In this document: positions 1-7,603 of the stretch, piece by piece | Numbering within the stretch: the first letter of the stretch is position 1 | Layout of the letters: the number at the start of each line of letters is the position of its first letter | Source of the DNA: R-RK-3 sp031399085 | GTDB lineage: Bacteria; Pseudomonadota; Alphaproteobacteria; Rhizobiales; Rhodomicrobiaceae | DNA: 64,000 nucleotides | NCBI GenBank assembly: GCA_031399085.1 | Contig: JANNOQ010000105.1 | Location: forward strand, 186,001-250,000 | Reading direction: 5' to 3' | Made by a program: the position numbers and the translations under genes | The notes under the pieces: generated by a model | Database searches by the model: none | Told to the model about the DNA's origin: nothing | The model's input: only the letters and a program-made list of their open reading frames with translations

Positions 1-162
1 CACGCGGTCGCCGGGCGCGACGCCGAGCGAGCGCAGCGCGCCGGCCAAACGCGCCACACGCTCGCCAAGCGCCGCCCAATGTCGTGAGCGGACGCCATCG
101 GTCGAGGCGACGGCCTGCGGCATGTCGCGAAGATGCCGGTGCAGCGGCTGCGTCAGATACAT
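1..162 (-). CDS. Acyl-CoA synthetase (AMP-binding), N-terminal part
   Basis: Only the first 54 codons lie in the window; the gene runs off the left edge. The ATG at 162 is preceded by an AGGA Shine-Dalgarno core (168-171) with 5-nt spacing. The start of the protein (MYLTQPLHRHLRDMPQAVAS) followed by an ALGERVARLAGAL segment resembles the entry of the AMP-binding domain of long-chain or aromatic acyl-CoA synthetases, where a short lead is followed by an 'ERVARLAGALRSLGV.PGDRV' block. It is divergent from the thiolase at 312, which fits fatty or aromatic acid activation followed by beta-oxidation. The catalytic P-loop and adenylation motifs are outside the window, so the substrate is unknown. 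Confidence 0.75.
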   Translation of the reverse strand, partial: MYLTQPLHRHLRDMPQAVASTDGVRSRHWAALGERVARLAGALRSLGVAPGDRV

Positions 163-215
163 TTTTATCCTCCCCGACTGCCATTTCCAGACGCATTTTC
201 GTCTGTCCCTTGCGC

Positions 216-233
216 ATTAATCAATCAATTAAT
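216..233. promoter_or_regulatory. Inverted repeat in divergent promoter region
   Basis: ATTAAT at 216-221 and 228-233 is separated by 6 nt (CAATCA). This is the AT-rich core of the 149-bp gap between the divergent acyl-CoA synthetase and thiolase genes. The spacing suits a dimeric regulator controlling both genes. This is inference from position and symmetry only; no regulator gene is adjacent. Confidence 0.3.
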
Positions 234-311
234 AAACTGTCGCGACGAGCTCAAAACCGATCCGCCGCGGGTCCGCCCGCTCCTGCTTTTAACGCCAGAC
301 CGGAGGCCGCC

Positions 312-1484
312 ATGCCCGAAGCCTATATTGTCGAAGCGGTTCGCACCGCGGGAGGCCGCCGCAACGGACGGCTTTTATCCTGGCATCCCGTCGATCTGGG
401 CGCGGCCGTGCTCGACGCCATTGCCGACCGCAGCGGCATCGACCCTGCCGCGATCGACGACGTCATCATGGGCTGCGTCGGGCAGACCGGCGAGCAGGGT
501 CTGCATGTCGGACGCAACGCGGTCCTGGCGTCGAAACTGCCGGAAAGCGTGCCCGCCGTTTCCATCGACCGGCAATGCGGCTCATCCCAGCAAGCGTTGC
601 ACTTCGCCGCGCAAGCCGTCATGTCCGGCACGCAGGATGTCGTGATCGCGGCGGGCGTGGAGTCCATGTCGCGCGTGCCCATGGGCAGCACCGGCGGCTT
701 TCATGCCGATGTGCGGCCCGGCGGGGCCAAAAGCGCCCGCGTTGATAAGCGTTATCCCGGCATCGCCTTCAGCCAATTCATGGGCGCGGAAATGGTGGCG
801 GACAAGCACGGCTTTTCCCGCGAGGACCTCGACCGCTTCGCCCTCGAAAGCCATCACCGGGCAGCGGCGGCGACGCAAGGCGGCGCCTTCGAGCGCGAGA
901 TCGTGCCGCTCGATGTGCCCGGCGCCGAAGGCGGCACCGAGCTGCATACGCGCGACGAAGGCATCCGCTACGACGCCACGCTTGAGGGCATTTCCTCGGT
1001 CAAGCTGCTGAAGGAGGGCGGCAAGATTTCCGCCGCCAACGCCAGCCAGATCTGCGACGGCGCCTCGGCCATTATGGTCGTCAGCGAAGCGGCGCTAAAG
1101 CGGCACCATCTAACGCCGCTTGCACGCATCCACCACCTCACGATTACGGGCGGCGATCCGGTCATCATGCTGGAGGAGCCACTGTTTGCCACGGACAAGG
1201 CGCTCAAACGCGCGGGCATGACGATCGGCGACATCGACCTTTACGAAGTCAACGAAGCCTTCGCCTCCGTGCCGCTCGCCTGGCTCAAGCACACCGGCGG
1301 CGACCACGCCAAGCTCAACGTCAATGGCGGCGCCATCGCGCTTGGCCACCCGCTCGGCGCTTCGGGAACCAAGCTGATGGCGACCCTCGTCCACGCCCTG
1401 CGCGCGCGCGGCAAGCGCTACGGCTTGCAGACCATGTGCGAGGGCGGCGGCCTGGCTAACGTCACCATCGTCGAGGCGATCTGA
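312..1484 (+). CDS. Thiolase family protein (acetyl-CoA C-acyltransferase)
   Basis: A 390-residue thiolase, the usual family length. It cleaves 3-ketoacyl-CoA with CoA (beta-oxidation direction) or condenses two acyl-CoAs. The visible catalytic set is the nucleophilic Cys89 in IDRQCGSS, the VNEAFA loop, His346 in GHPLGASG, and Cys376 in TMCEGGG near the C-terminus. The open frame extends upstream to 84, but the ATG at 312 follows a GGAGG box (302-306) with 5-nt spacing and begins the conserved EAYIVEAVRTAGGR segment, so that start is chosen. The SDR dehydrogenase lies 142 bp downstream on the same strand. Together they could perform the last two steps of an acyl-CoA or branched-chain (isoleucine-type) degradation. 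Chain-length preference cannot be told. Confidence 0.93.
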   Translation: MPEAYIVEAVRTAGGRRNGRLLSWHPVDLGAAVLDAIADRSGIDPAAIDDVIMGCVGQTGEQGLHVGRNAVLASKLPESVPAVSIDRQCGSSQQALHFAAQAVMSGTQDVVIAAGVESMSRVPMGSTGGFHADVRPGGAKSARVDKRYPGIAFSQFMGAEMVADKHGFSREDLDRFALESHHRAAAATQGGAFEREIVPLDVPGAEGGTELHTRDEGIRYDATLEGISSVKLLKEGGKISAANASQICDGASAIMVVSEAALKRHHLTPLARIHHLTITGGDPVIMLEEPLFATDKALKRAGMTIGDIDLYEVNEAFASVPLAWLKHTGGDHAKLNVNGGAIALGHPLGASGTKLMATLVHALRARGKRYGLQTMCEGGGLANVTIVEAI

Positions 1485-1492
1485 CACCTGAT

Positions 1493-1571
1493 GTCATCCC
1501 CGCGAAAGCGGGGATCCAGTAGTCACAAGAGAATCAAATGGTTACTGGATTCCCGCTTTCGCGGGAATGAC
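1493..1571. repeat. 79-bp inverted-repeat element, copy 1
   Basis: The element begins GTCATCCCCGCGAAAGCGGG and ends with the near-complement (CCCGCTTTCGCGGGAATGAC), with a 30-40 nt less conserved middle. Each arm also contains its own small palindrome (CCCGCgaaaGCGGG). This is the common proteobacterial dispersed element that is often mistranslated as 'VIPAKAGIQ'. It lies between the thiolase and SDR genes. A second copy in the same orientation is at 2449-2526 and a decayed one near 61311. Confidence 0.9.
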
Positions 1572-1626
1572 AGAAAAAGCCCTTGAGAGCTTACGTATAA
1601 GTCCTGCAGGCAAGGAATAAAGCATT

Positions 1627-2409
1627 ATGAAACTCGACTCATCGGTTGCCGCCGTCGTGACGGGCGGCGCTTCAGGGCTTGGCCGCGCCACCGCCCAGGC
1701 CCTCTCCGGCAAAGGCGTCAAAGTTGCAATCTTCGATATGAACGAAACCGCTGGCGAAGCTTTCGCGGCCGAAATCGGCGGGGTGTTCTGCAAGGTCAAC
1801 GTGACTTCGGATCAGGAGGTCGACGCCGCTTTCGCCAAGGCGCGCGACGCCCATGGCCAGGAGCGCGTGCTGGTCAATTGCGCGGGCATCGGCAGCGCCA
1901 GCAAAACGGCGGGCCGCGCCAAGGACACGCGCGAAATCCAGCACCACCCGCTGGGCGCCTTCGAACGCGTCATCCAGGTCAATCTCATCGGCACCTTCCG
2001 CTGCATCGCCAAATCGGCGGCGGGAATGCTGACGCTCGACCCGCAGGCGGATGGCGACCGGGGCGTCATCGTCAACACCGCGAGCGTGGCGGCGGAGGAC
2101 GGCCAGATGGGGCAGGCGGCCTATTCAGCCTCGAAAGCTGGAATCGTCGGCATGACGCTGCCGATTGCGCGCGACCTGATGGGCGAGCACATCCGCGTCA
2201 ACACCATCCTGCCGGGACTTTTCGAGACTCCGCTGTTGAATTCCTTGCCCGACAACATCAAGGCCGCGCTGGCAGCATCCGTGCCATATCCCAAGCGGCT
2301 CGGCAGCCCGTCCGAATATGCGGCGCTTGCGCTGGCGATGATCGAGATCGGCTATTTCAACGGCGAATCCGTCCGCCTCGACGGCGCGATCCGCATGGCG
2401 CCGCGCTGA
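1627..2409 (+). CDS. SDR dehydrogenase, 3-hydroxyacyl-CoA dehydrogenase type II-like
   Basis: A 260-residue short-chain dehydrogenase. The Rossmann motif TGGASGLG spans residues 12-19. The catalytic Ser153 lies in NTASV, and Tyr166 and Lys170 are in YSASK. The insertion after NCAGIG, carrying KTAGR..D..EIQHHPLGAF, resembles the loop of HSD10-type 3-hydroxyacyl-CoA or 3-hydroxy-2-methylbutyryl-CoA dehydrogenases, which oxidise hydroxyacyl-CoA with NAD+. An AAGGA box at 1612-1616 precedes the ATG. Placement after a thiolase supports a beta-oxidation or isoleucine-degradation role. The gene is bracketed by two near-identical inverted repeats in the same orientation. Confidence 0.9.
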   Translation: MKLDSSVAAVVTGGASGLGRATAQALSGKGVKVAIFDMNETAGEAFAAEIGGVFCKVNVTSDQEVDAAFAKARDAHGQERVLVNCAGIGSASKTAGRAKDTREIQHHPLGAFERVIQVNLIGTFRCIAKSAAGMLTLDPQADGDRGVIVNTASVAAEDGQMGQAAYSASKAGIVGMTLPIARDLMGEHIRVNTILPGLFETPLLNSLPDNIKAALAASVPYPKRLGSPSEYAALALAMIEIGYFNGESVRLDGAIRMAPR

Positions 2410-2448
2410 TTAAGAGTTGTCGAAATTGCTCGATTGCTCTCCAATGAC

Positions 2449-2526
2449 GTCATCCCCGCGAAAGCGGGGATCCAGTATTCCAAGTGAATCAAGTGGTTAC
2501 TGGATTCCCGCTTTCGCGGGAATGAC
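2449..2526. repeat. 79-bp inverted-repeat element, copy 2
   Basis: Same arms as copy 1 (GTCATCCCCGCGAAAGCGGG to GCGGGAATGAC) and same orientation. It differs mainly in the central 15-20 nt. It lies between the convergent SDR and kdsD genes, where its long stem could also stop transcription, although no T-run follows. Confidence 0.9.
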
Positions 2527-2573
2527 AAGAAGGAAGCGCTCTTCAGCCAAGTGCCTGGCCGCCGCGCTTAACC

Positions 2574-3599
2574 TCAAGCGACGCCGATCCGCAGCAAATC
2601 GTGGATGTGGATGATGCCAACGGGTTTGCCGTCCTCCACCACGAACACCGCCGTGATGTGAGACTGATTGACCAGTTGCAGGGCGGCGCTCACCAGCGTG
2701 TCAGGCGTGATGGTCTTGGGCGCCGGGGTCATGATGTCGACGACCCGCACAGTCAGCAGATCGGGACCCATATGGCGGCGCAAATCGCCGTCGGTGACGA
2801 TGCCGATCAGCCCGCCAGCCGCATCGACCACACCCAGACAGCCAAAGCTCTTCTCCGTCATGACGACGAGCGCTTCGGCCATGCGCGCCGTGCCCGCAGA
2901 CAAGGGCAGCCGGGCACCCTTATGCATCAGATCGGCGGCATATTTGAGGTTCGCTCCCAACTGCCCGCCGGGATGAAAAATCTTGAAATCCGAGGCGCTG
3001 AAACCGCGCGCCTCCAGCAGCGCCACCGCGAGACAATCGCCGGCCGCAAGCTGCATCGCCGTCGAGGTGGTCGGCGCCAGGCCATGCGGGCAGGCTTCCT
3101 GCGAGATCGGCAGTCTCAGAACGATGTCCGAGGCCTTGCCGAGCGCGCTTTCGGCCCGCGAGGTGATGGCGATCAGCGGCACCGCGAAGCGCCGGGAATA
3201 GGTGAGGATGTTGCCCAGCTCAACCGTTTCACCGGACCAGGACAGCGCAAGGATCACATCCTCCGGCGTGATCATGCCGAGATCGCCGTGGCTCGCCTCG
3301 CCGGGATGGACGAAGAAGGCCGGCGTGCCGGTGGAGGCGAAGGTGGCGGCCAGTTTCTGGCCGATATGCCCGCTCTTGCCCATGCCGGTGACGATGACGC
3401 GGCCGCGCGAAGCCCGGATGGTCGCCACCGCCTCGGCGAAGGCGTCGCCAAGCCCGTCGTCGATGGCCGCCATCAGCGCCGCCAGCCCGCCAATCTCCAG
3501 ATTGAGCGTCCGGCGCACCGAAGCGATCGCGCCCTGACTGGCGTTCCGCTCGCTCTGCGCCACCATGATCGGAGCGCCCATCGGTCGGTTCGGAAGCAT
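2574..3599 (-). CDS. kdsD: KpsF/GutQ family arabinose-5-phosphate isomerase
   Basis: A 341-residue aldose-ketose isomerase that interconverts ribulose-5-phosphate and arabinose-5-phosphate, the first step of Kdo synthesis for lipopolysaccharide. An N-terminal SIS domain (about 50-195) carries VTGMGKSGHIGQKLAATF (from residue 70) and the HPGEASHGDLGMI block. Two CBS domains follow (about 225-338), with GIVTDGDLRRHM and the C-terminal GIIHIHDLLR. A GAGGGAGA-type ribosome site precedes the ATG. It sits 26 bp downstream of galU on the same strand, so both sugar-precursor genes are probably cotranscribed. Confidence 0.94.
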   Translation of the reverse strand: MLPNRPMGAPIMVAQSERNASQGAIASVRRTLNLEIGGLAALMAAIDDGLGDAFAEAVATIRASRGRVIVTGMGKSGHIGQKLAATFASTGTPAFFVHPGEASHGDLGMITPEDVILALSWSGETVELGNILTYSRRFAVPLIAITSRAESALGKASDIVLRLPISQEACPHGLAPTTSTAMQLAAGDCLAVALLEARGFSASDFKIFHPGGQLGANLKYAADLMHKGARLPLSAGTARMAEALVVMTEKSFGCLGVVDAAGGLIGIVTDGDLRRHMGPDLLTVRVVDIMTPAPKTITPDTLVSAALQLVNQSHITAVFVVEDGKPVGIIHIHDLLRIGVA

Positions 3600-3625
3600 A
3601 CTTACCTGGTCTCCCTCATCCCGCC

Positions 3626-4519
3626 CTAGCAGGAAATGAGCTTACAAACCTCTTCCGCATAGCGCGGTCCAACCTCGGGATGATCGAGCGCGAACGCCGT
3701 GTTCGCCAGCAGAAAACCGAGCTTTGAGCCGCAGTCGAAGCTGCGCCCGGCATATTTATAGGCGAAAAAGCGCTGGGTCTTCATGAGCGTTTTCATGCCA
3801 TCGGTGATTTGGATCTCGTTACCCGCGCCGCGCTCCTGGCTGGAGAGAATATCGAAAATCTCCGGCTGCAGGATGTAGCGGCCCATGATGATGAGATTGC
3901 TCGGCGCATCGGCGACGGAGGGTTTTTCCACCATCGAAGTGATCGGCCAGAGCGGCCCCTTGCCCGCCTCGATCCCGACAATGCCATAGCTGGAGACCTC
4001 GGCGCGCGGCACTTCCTCGACCGCGATCAGATTGACTTTCTCGCCGCCCGCGGATAGCTCCGCATACACATCCATCATCTGCGCCATGCAGCTGGGGCCA
4101 TCGGTCTTGACCAGCACGTCCGGCAGCAGCAGGGCGAACGGCTCACGGCCGACAATGTCTCGCGCGCACCAGACGGCATGACCCAGACCGAGCGGTTCTT
4201 GCTGACGGGTAAAGCTGGTCTGGCCCGGCCCGGGGAGAAATTTACCCAACGCCTCGAGTTCCGCCAGCTTGTTGCGCTGGCGCAGCGTGTGCTCCAGTTC
4301 GAAGGGCCGGTCGAAATGATCCTCGATGACGCCCTTGTTGCGGCCCGTGACGAAGATCAGATGCTCCGCGCCACCCTGGCGGGCCTCATCGACCACGTAC
4401 TGGATCGCCGGGCGGTCGACAACGGTGAGCATTTCCTTGGGCATCGCCTTGGTGGCGGGGAGAAACCGTGTGCCGAGACCGGCAACGGGGAAGATGGCTT
4501 TCCGAATCGCTTGTGTCAT
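3626..4519 (-). CDS. galU: UTP--glucose-1-phosphate uridylyltransferase
   Basis: A 297-residue cytosolic enzyme making UDP-glucose from UTP and glucose-1-phosphate. The nucleotide-binding signature GLGTRFLPATKAMPKEML begins at residue 14. VDRPAIQYVVDEA, LGLGHAVWCA and the late FDCGSKLGFLLA segment are all family-typical, and the length is standard. UDP-glucose feeds LPS and glucan synthesis, which fits the opgH glucosyltransferase at 20.2 kb. It is the first gene of a likely galU-kdsD operon reading leftward and is divergent from the lytic transglycosylase at 4742. Confidence 0.97.
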   Translation of the reverse strand: MTQAIRKAIFPVAGLGTRFLPATKAMPKEMLTVVDRPAIQYVVDEARQGGAEHLIFVTGRNKGVIEDHFDRPFELEHTLRQRNKLAELEALGKFLPGPGQTSFTRQQEPLGLGHAVWCARDIVGREPFALLLPDVLVKTDGPSCMAQMMDVYAELSAGGEKVNLIAVEEVPRAEVSSYGIVGIEAGKGPLWPITSMVEKPSVADAPSNLIIMGRYILQPEIFDILSSQERGAGNEIQITDGMKTLMKTQRFFAYKYAGRSFDCGSKLGFLLANTAFALDHPEVGPRYAEEVCKLISC

Positions 4520-4741
4520 TTGGCTGCTTTTTGGCCTGCAAGAGTATCGCCGTCAGTCATTATGGAATGCACCCTACGGATTTATGGCCGAAAGGGGAAA
4601 GCGCGTCCAGGCCCGATTTTGACGCTTACCGCCGCCGAAACGGGCTCCGGTCGGCAACTGGCGCGTGCATAACGCACTGGCGTCGCTCCGTCGTCTCTGC
4701 CAGTATGCGCGACTTTGGTGAGGCGATTTAAGGAGCGCGGC

Positions 4742-6133
4742 GTGTTCCGTCCGGCGAAATGCCACGTGGTGCTGGCCCTGCTGATTGCCGTGTTCAGCCT
4801 GGCGGCGCAACCGGTTGCGGCAGCCGCTCCCATCCGCTTCGAGGCATGGGTCGCCGAATTATGGCCCGAGGCCAAGGCTGCCGGGGTGTCGAAAGCGACC
4901 TTCGACCGCGCCTTCGCCGGCATGACGCCGGATTGCGCGCTTCCCGGAGTTTTCTGCTCCGGCGAAAAGGCAACGCCGGCCGGCCGCACCCTCAGCGAGC
5001 GCACCGGCCTGCCATCGAGCTGCAATAAGGTGACGCAAACCGAGTTTCTGCAGCCGGAGAAATATTTCCCGCAGAAGCATCTTCGCCGCCTCGCGCTGCG
5101 CGGCGCCCAAATTCTCGACAAGCTCGAAAAGGAAGGCCCGCAAACGCATCAGCACCTCATCGAAATCGAACAGACATTCCGCGTGCCGAAGCTGATGCTG
5201 ATGGGGCTTTGGGGCCGCGAGACCGCCTATGGCGAGGCGCGGCTGGAGCATAACGCTTTGCGGGCGCTGGCGTCGGCCGCCCATGCCGGCTATCCGGCCC
5301 GGCGGAATTGGTTCCGCAAGCAATTGATCGCGGCGCTGAAGATGATCGAGGACGGCCATGTCACGCCGGAGAATTTCCGCAGCTCCTATGCCGGGGCGAC
5401 GGGCCTAACCCAGATCATGCCTGACGAGTTTTTAGGCTTTGCGGTCGATGGCGACCGGGACGGCAAGCGGGACATCTGGAAGTCCATTCCCGACGCCATG
5501 GCGACCACGGCGAATGTGCTGAAGGACCGGGGCTGGAATAGCCGCGCGAAAAGCTGGGGCTATGAGATCAAGCTTCCGCAGGGCGGGAATTTCGATTGCA
5601 CGCTGGAGAACCGGGTCAACCGCTTTCCAATCGGCGAATGGGGCAAGCGCTATGGCATCGCGCGCGTGCCTCGCGACGGCGCGCAGGCTCTGAGTTTTCC
5701 GGACCCCGAGGCGATCGGCTATCTGGTGCTGCCGGCTGGCGCGCGCGGCCCCGCCTTCATGGCGACGGAAAATTTCGACGTGCTGCGCAGTTACAATACC
5801 TCCGACCTTTACGCCATATTCGTCGGCCATCTGGCTGACCGGGTCGGGTGCGACACCGAGGGCCGCGAATGCGGTTTCCAAACGCCCTGGCCGAAGAGCG
5901 GCGGTGACGATTTCGAGTTTTCCGTCGAAAATCTCTGCCGCTTGCAGGTGGCGCTGAAGCAGCGCGGCTTTCTCGACGGTGTGCCGGATGGGCTGTTCGG
6001 GGCGGGGACGCGGGTTGCCATTGGCCGCTATCAAAAGGCGATGAACCGAACGCCAGATTGTTACCCGGCGCGCTCCTTGTTCGAGGAGGTCACGGGCAAG
6101 TCGAAGTCGCAAGCGCTGAATGCGCCGCGCTAG
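4742..6133 (+). CDS. Lytic murein transglycosylase (MltB/SLT_2 type) with peptidoglycan-binding domain
   Basis: A 463-residue exported enzyme predicted to cleave MurNAc-GlcNAc bonds with formation of 1,6-anhydro ends. The frame is open from a TTG at 4715, but the GTG at 4742 is preceded by AAGGAG (about 4730-4735) and starts directly before a signal peptide (VVLALLIAVFSLAAQPVAAA), so it is preferred. The SLT_2 domain carries the catalytic Glu160 in LWGRETAYG, then YAGATGLTQIMP. A C-terminal peptidoglycan-binding domain (about 390-455) has LQVALKQRGFLDGVPDGLFG. No lipobox is visible, so it is periplasmic or membrane-anchored by other means. Two SGNH-type genes follow on the same strand. Confidence 0.92.
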   Translation: MFRPAKCHVVLALLIAVFSLAAQPVAAAAPIRFEAWVAELWPEAKAAGVSKATFDRAFAGMTPDCALPGVFCSGEKATPAGRTLSERTGLPSSCNKVTQTEFLQPEKYFPQKHLRRLALRGAQILDKLEKEGPQTHQHLIEIEQTFRVPKLMLMGLWGRETAYGEARLEHNALRALASAAHAGYPARRNWFRKQLIAALKMIEDGHVTPENFRSSYAGATGLTQIMPDEFLGFAVDGDRDGKRDIWKSIPDAMATTANVLKDRGWNSRAKSWGYEIKLPQGGNFDCTLENRVNRFPIGEWGKRYGIARVPRDGAQALSFPDPEAIGYLVLPAGARGPAFMATENFDVLRSYNTSDLYAIFVGHLADRVGCDTEGRECGFQTPWPKSGGDDFEFSVENLCRLQVALKQRGFLDGVPDGLFGAGTRVAIGRYQKAMNRTPDCYPARSLFEEVTGKSKSQALNAPR

Positions 6134-6201
6134 GCCGATGGCGCTAAAACGCGCATGATTGTCGAAACGGCTTTTCGGCGAGCGCCGTTCGGTTTAGTTA
6201 A

Positions 6202-7548
6202 GTGACTCCCGAGAATCGCATGACAGGACACCGATTGCGCGACATGACCGGCAAACGCATCCCCCCGAAATGGGGCCAGCTTTTTCGGGACGCCGCGCCC
6301 GCCGCCGTTTTTCTGCTGATCGCGCTGACGGCGATCATCGGCCCCGCGCGCGACGCCGCCGCGCAAGCCCCTTCCGCGCAGGGCCAATCAGGACAAGCGC
6401 CATCCTTCGCCTACCGCTCCCGAAGCTACATCAACCCTTTCCCGCAAACCGACCGCTACCAATTGCACGTCATCGGCGACGGTCTGGCGGCGGGTCTTGC
6501 CAGCGGGCTGGAAGAAGCCTTCGCCAATGACGGCACGGTCAAGATCGTCAATTCGTCGAAAGTCTCGGCGGGTCTTGCCCGGCCTGACCGGACGAGTTGG
6601 GCAAGCGACATCGAAGAACTCGCCAAGGCGCAGCCGATCCACATCGCCGTCATCCTGATGGGCACGAACGACGTGCGCAACATCCGTACCGACAAGGGCA
6701 TCGCGCGCTGGGGCACCGAGGAATGGCGCGTCGCCTATGCCGACGAGGCCGACAAGCTCATCAAGGCGCTGAAGGACAAAGGCATCGCGGTCTATTGGGT
6801 TGGGCTGCCCGTGATGGCCAATGCCAAGACCAATGAGGCGATGGCGCTGATGAACGACGTGTTCCGCGAGCGCACCTATATTTCCGGCACGAAATATGTC
6901 GACACCTGGAATGGATTCACCGATCAGCTCGGCGGGTTTTCCGCCTACGGACCGGATCTTACCGGGCAGTCGAAGCGGCTGCGCGAACCTGACGGAACCT
7001 CCTTCACTGCGCGCGGCAATCGCAAGCTCGCCAATTACGTGGAAATCAATCTGCGGCGCGATCTGGCCGCCGCACGCGGCGAGCGTAATATTCCGCTGGC
7101 TGGTGACGATGAGGAGCAGGGCCGCCTCGTTCCCAAGGCGCGGACAGAGACCGCGGCCGCCGATCCTTCCATTGAGCCCGCGCCGGCGGCACCCGAGTCG
7201 CCCGCTGCCGCACCAGGCGAAGCGTTACGTCCGCTAATCCGGAGCGAAACACCGGCGCCGCCTGGCCGCGTCGTATTGGCGCCCGCGCCGAAGGCTCCAG
7301 AAGCGTTGCCGGCCGCGCTGCCCGCCTTCGCCAGCGGCTATGCACCCCCGGGCGAGACTATTATTGGCGATGTCAGCGAGGGCGTGACCGGCCTGGCGAC
7401 CGTGTCGCCGATCACCGATCTCAACGCAAATATCGGCGAGCGCCGCCTTCCCGTCACGGAAAGGCTTTATTATAAGGCTCTTGTGAAAGGGGAAGCTCTG
7501 AAACCACAGCCGAGCCGGGCTGATGATTTCAAATGGCCTAGAAGCTGA
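6202..7548 (+). CDS. DUF459-type SGNH-fold protein, exported
   Basis: Up to 448 residues. The GTG at 6202 is the furthest start; ATGs at 6220 and 6244 are possible and none has a strong ribosome site. A signal segment (AVFLLIALTAIIGPARDAAAQA) leads into an SGNH-like domain: block I reads VIGDGLAAG, with Gly94 where the nucleophilic Ser is expected. Block III is MGTNDVRN, and a late DGTSFTARGNRKLANYVE stands where other family members have D-x-x-H. A Pro/Ala-rich tail of about 130 residues follows. The family is found in rhizobial envelope loci with unknown substrate. The missing Ser and His argue for a non-catalytic or altered role. It lies between a lytic transglycosylase and an SGNH lipoprotein. 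Confidence 0.8.
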   Translation: MTPENRMTGHRLRDMTGKRIPPKWGQLFRDAAPAAVFLLIALTAIIGPARDAAAQAPSAQGQSGQAPSFAYRSRSYINPFPQTDRYQLHVIGDGLAAGLASGLEEAFANDGTVKIVNSSKVSAGLARPDRTSWASDIEELAKAQPIHIAVILMGTNDVRNIRTDKGIARWGTEEWRVAYADEADKLIKALKDKGIAVYWVGLPVMANAKTNEAMALMNDVFRERTYISGTKYVDTWNGFTDQLGGFSAYGPDLTGQSKRLREPDGTSFTARGNRKLANYVEINLRRDLAAARGERNIPLAGDDEEQGRLVPKARTETAAADPSIEPAPAAPESPAAAPGEALRPLIRSETPAPPGRVVLAPAPKAPEALPAALPAFASGYAPPGETIIGDVSEGVTGLATVSPITDLNANIGERRLPVTERLYYKALVKGEALKPQPSRADDFKWPRS

Positions 7549-7603
7549 ACATCGGCGACGGGCCTTGTGTCGTTGCGTTATTGAGTTGAGGGGTGTTAAG
7601 CGT

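Noticed and set aside
2417..2614. Small ORF reading through the inverted repeat
   Set aside because: It translates the repeat (FAGMTRRKR-like) and has no other similarity.
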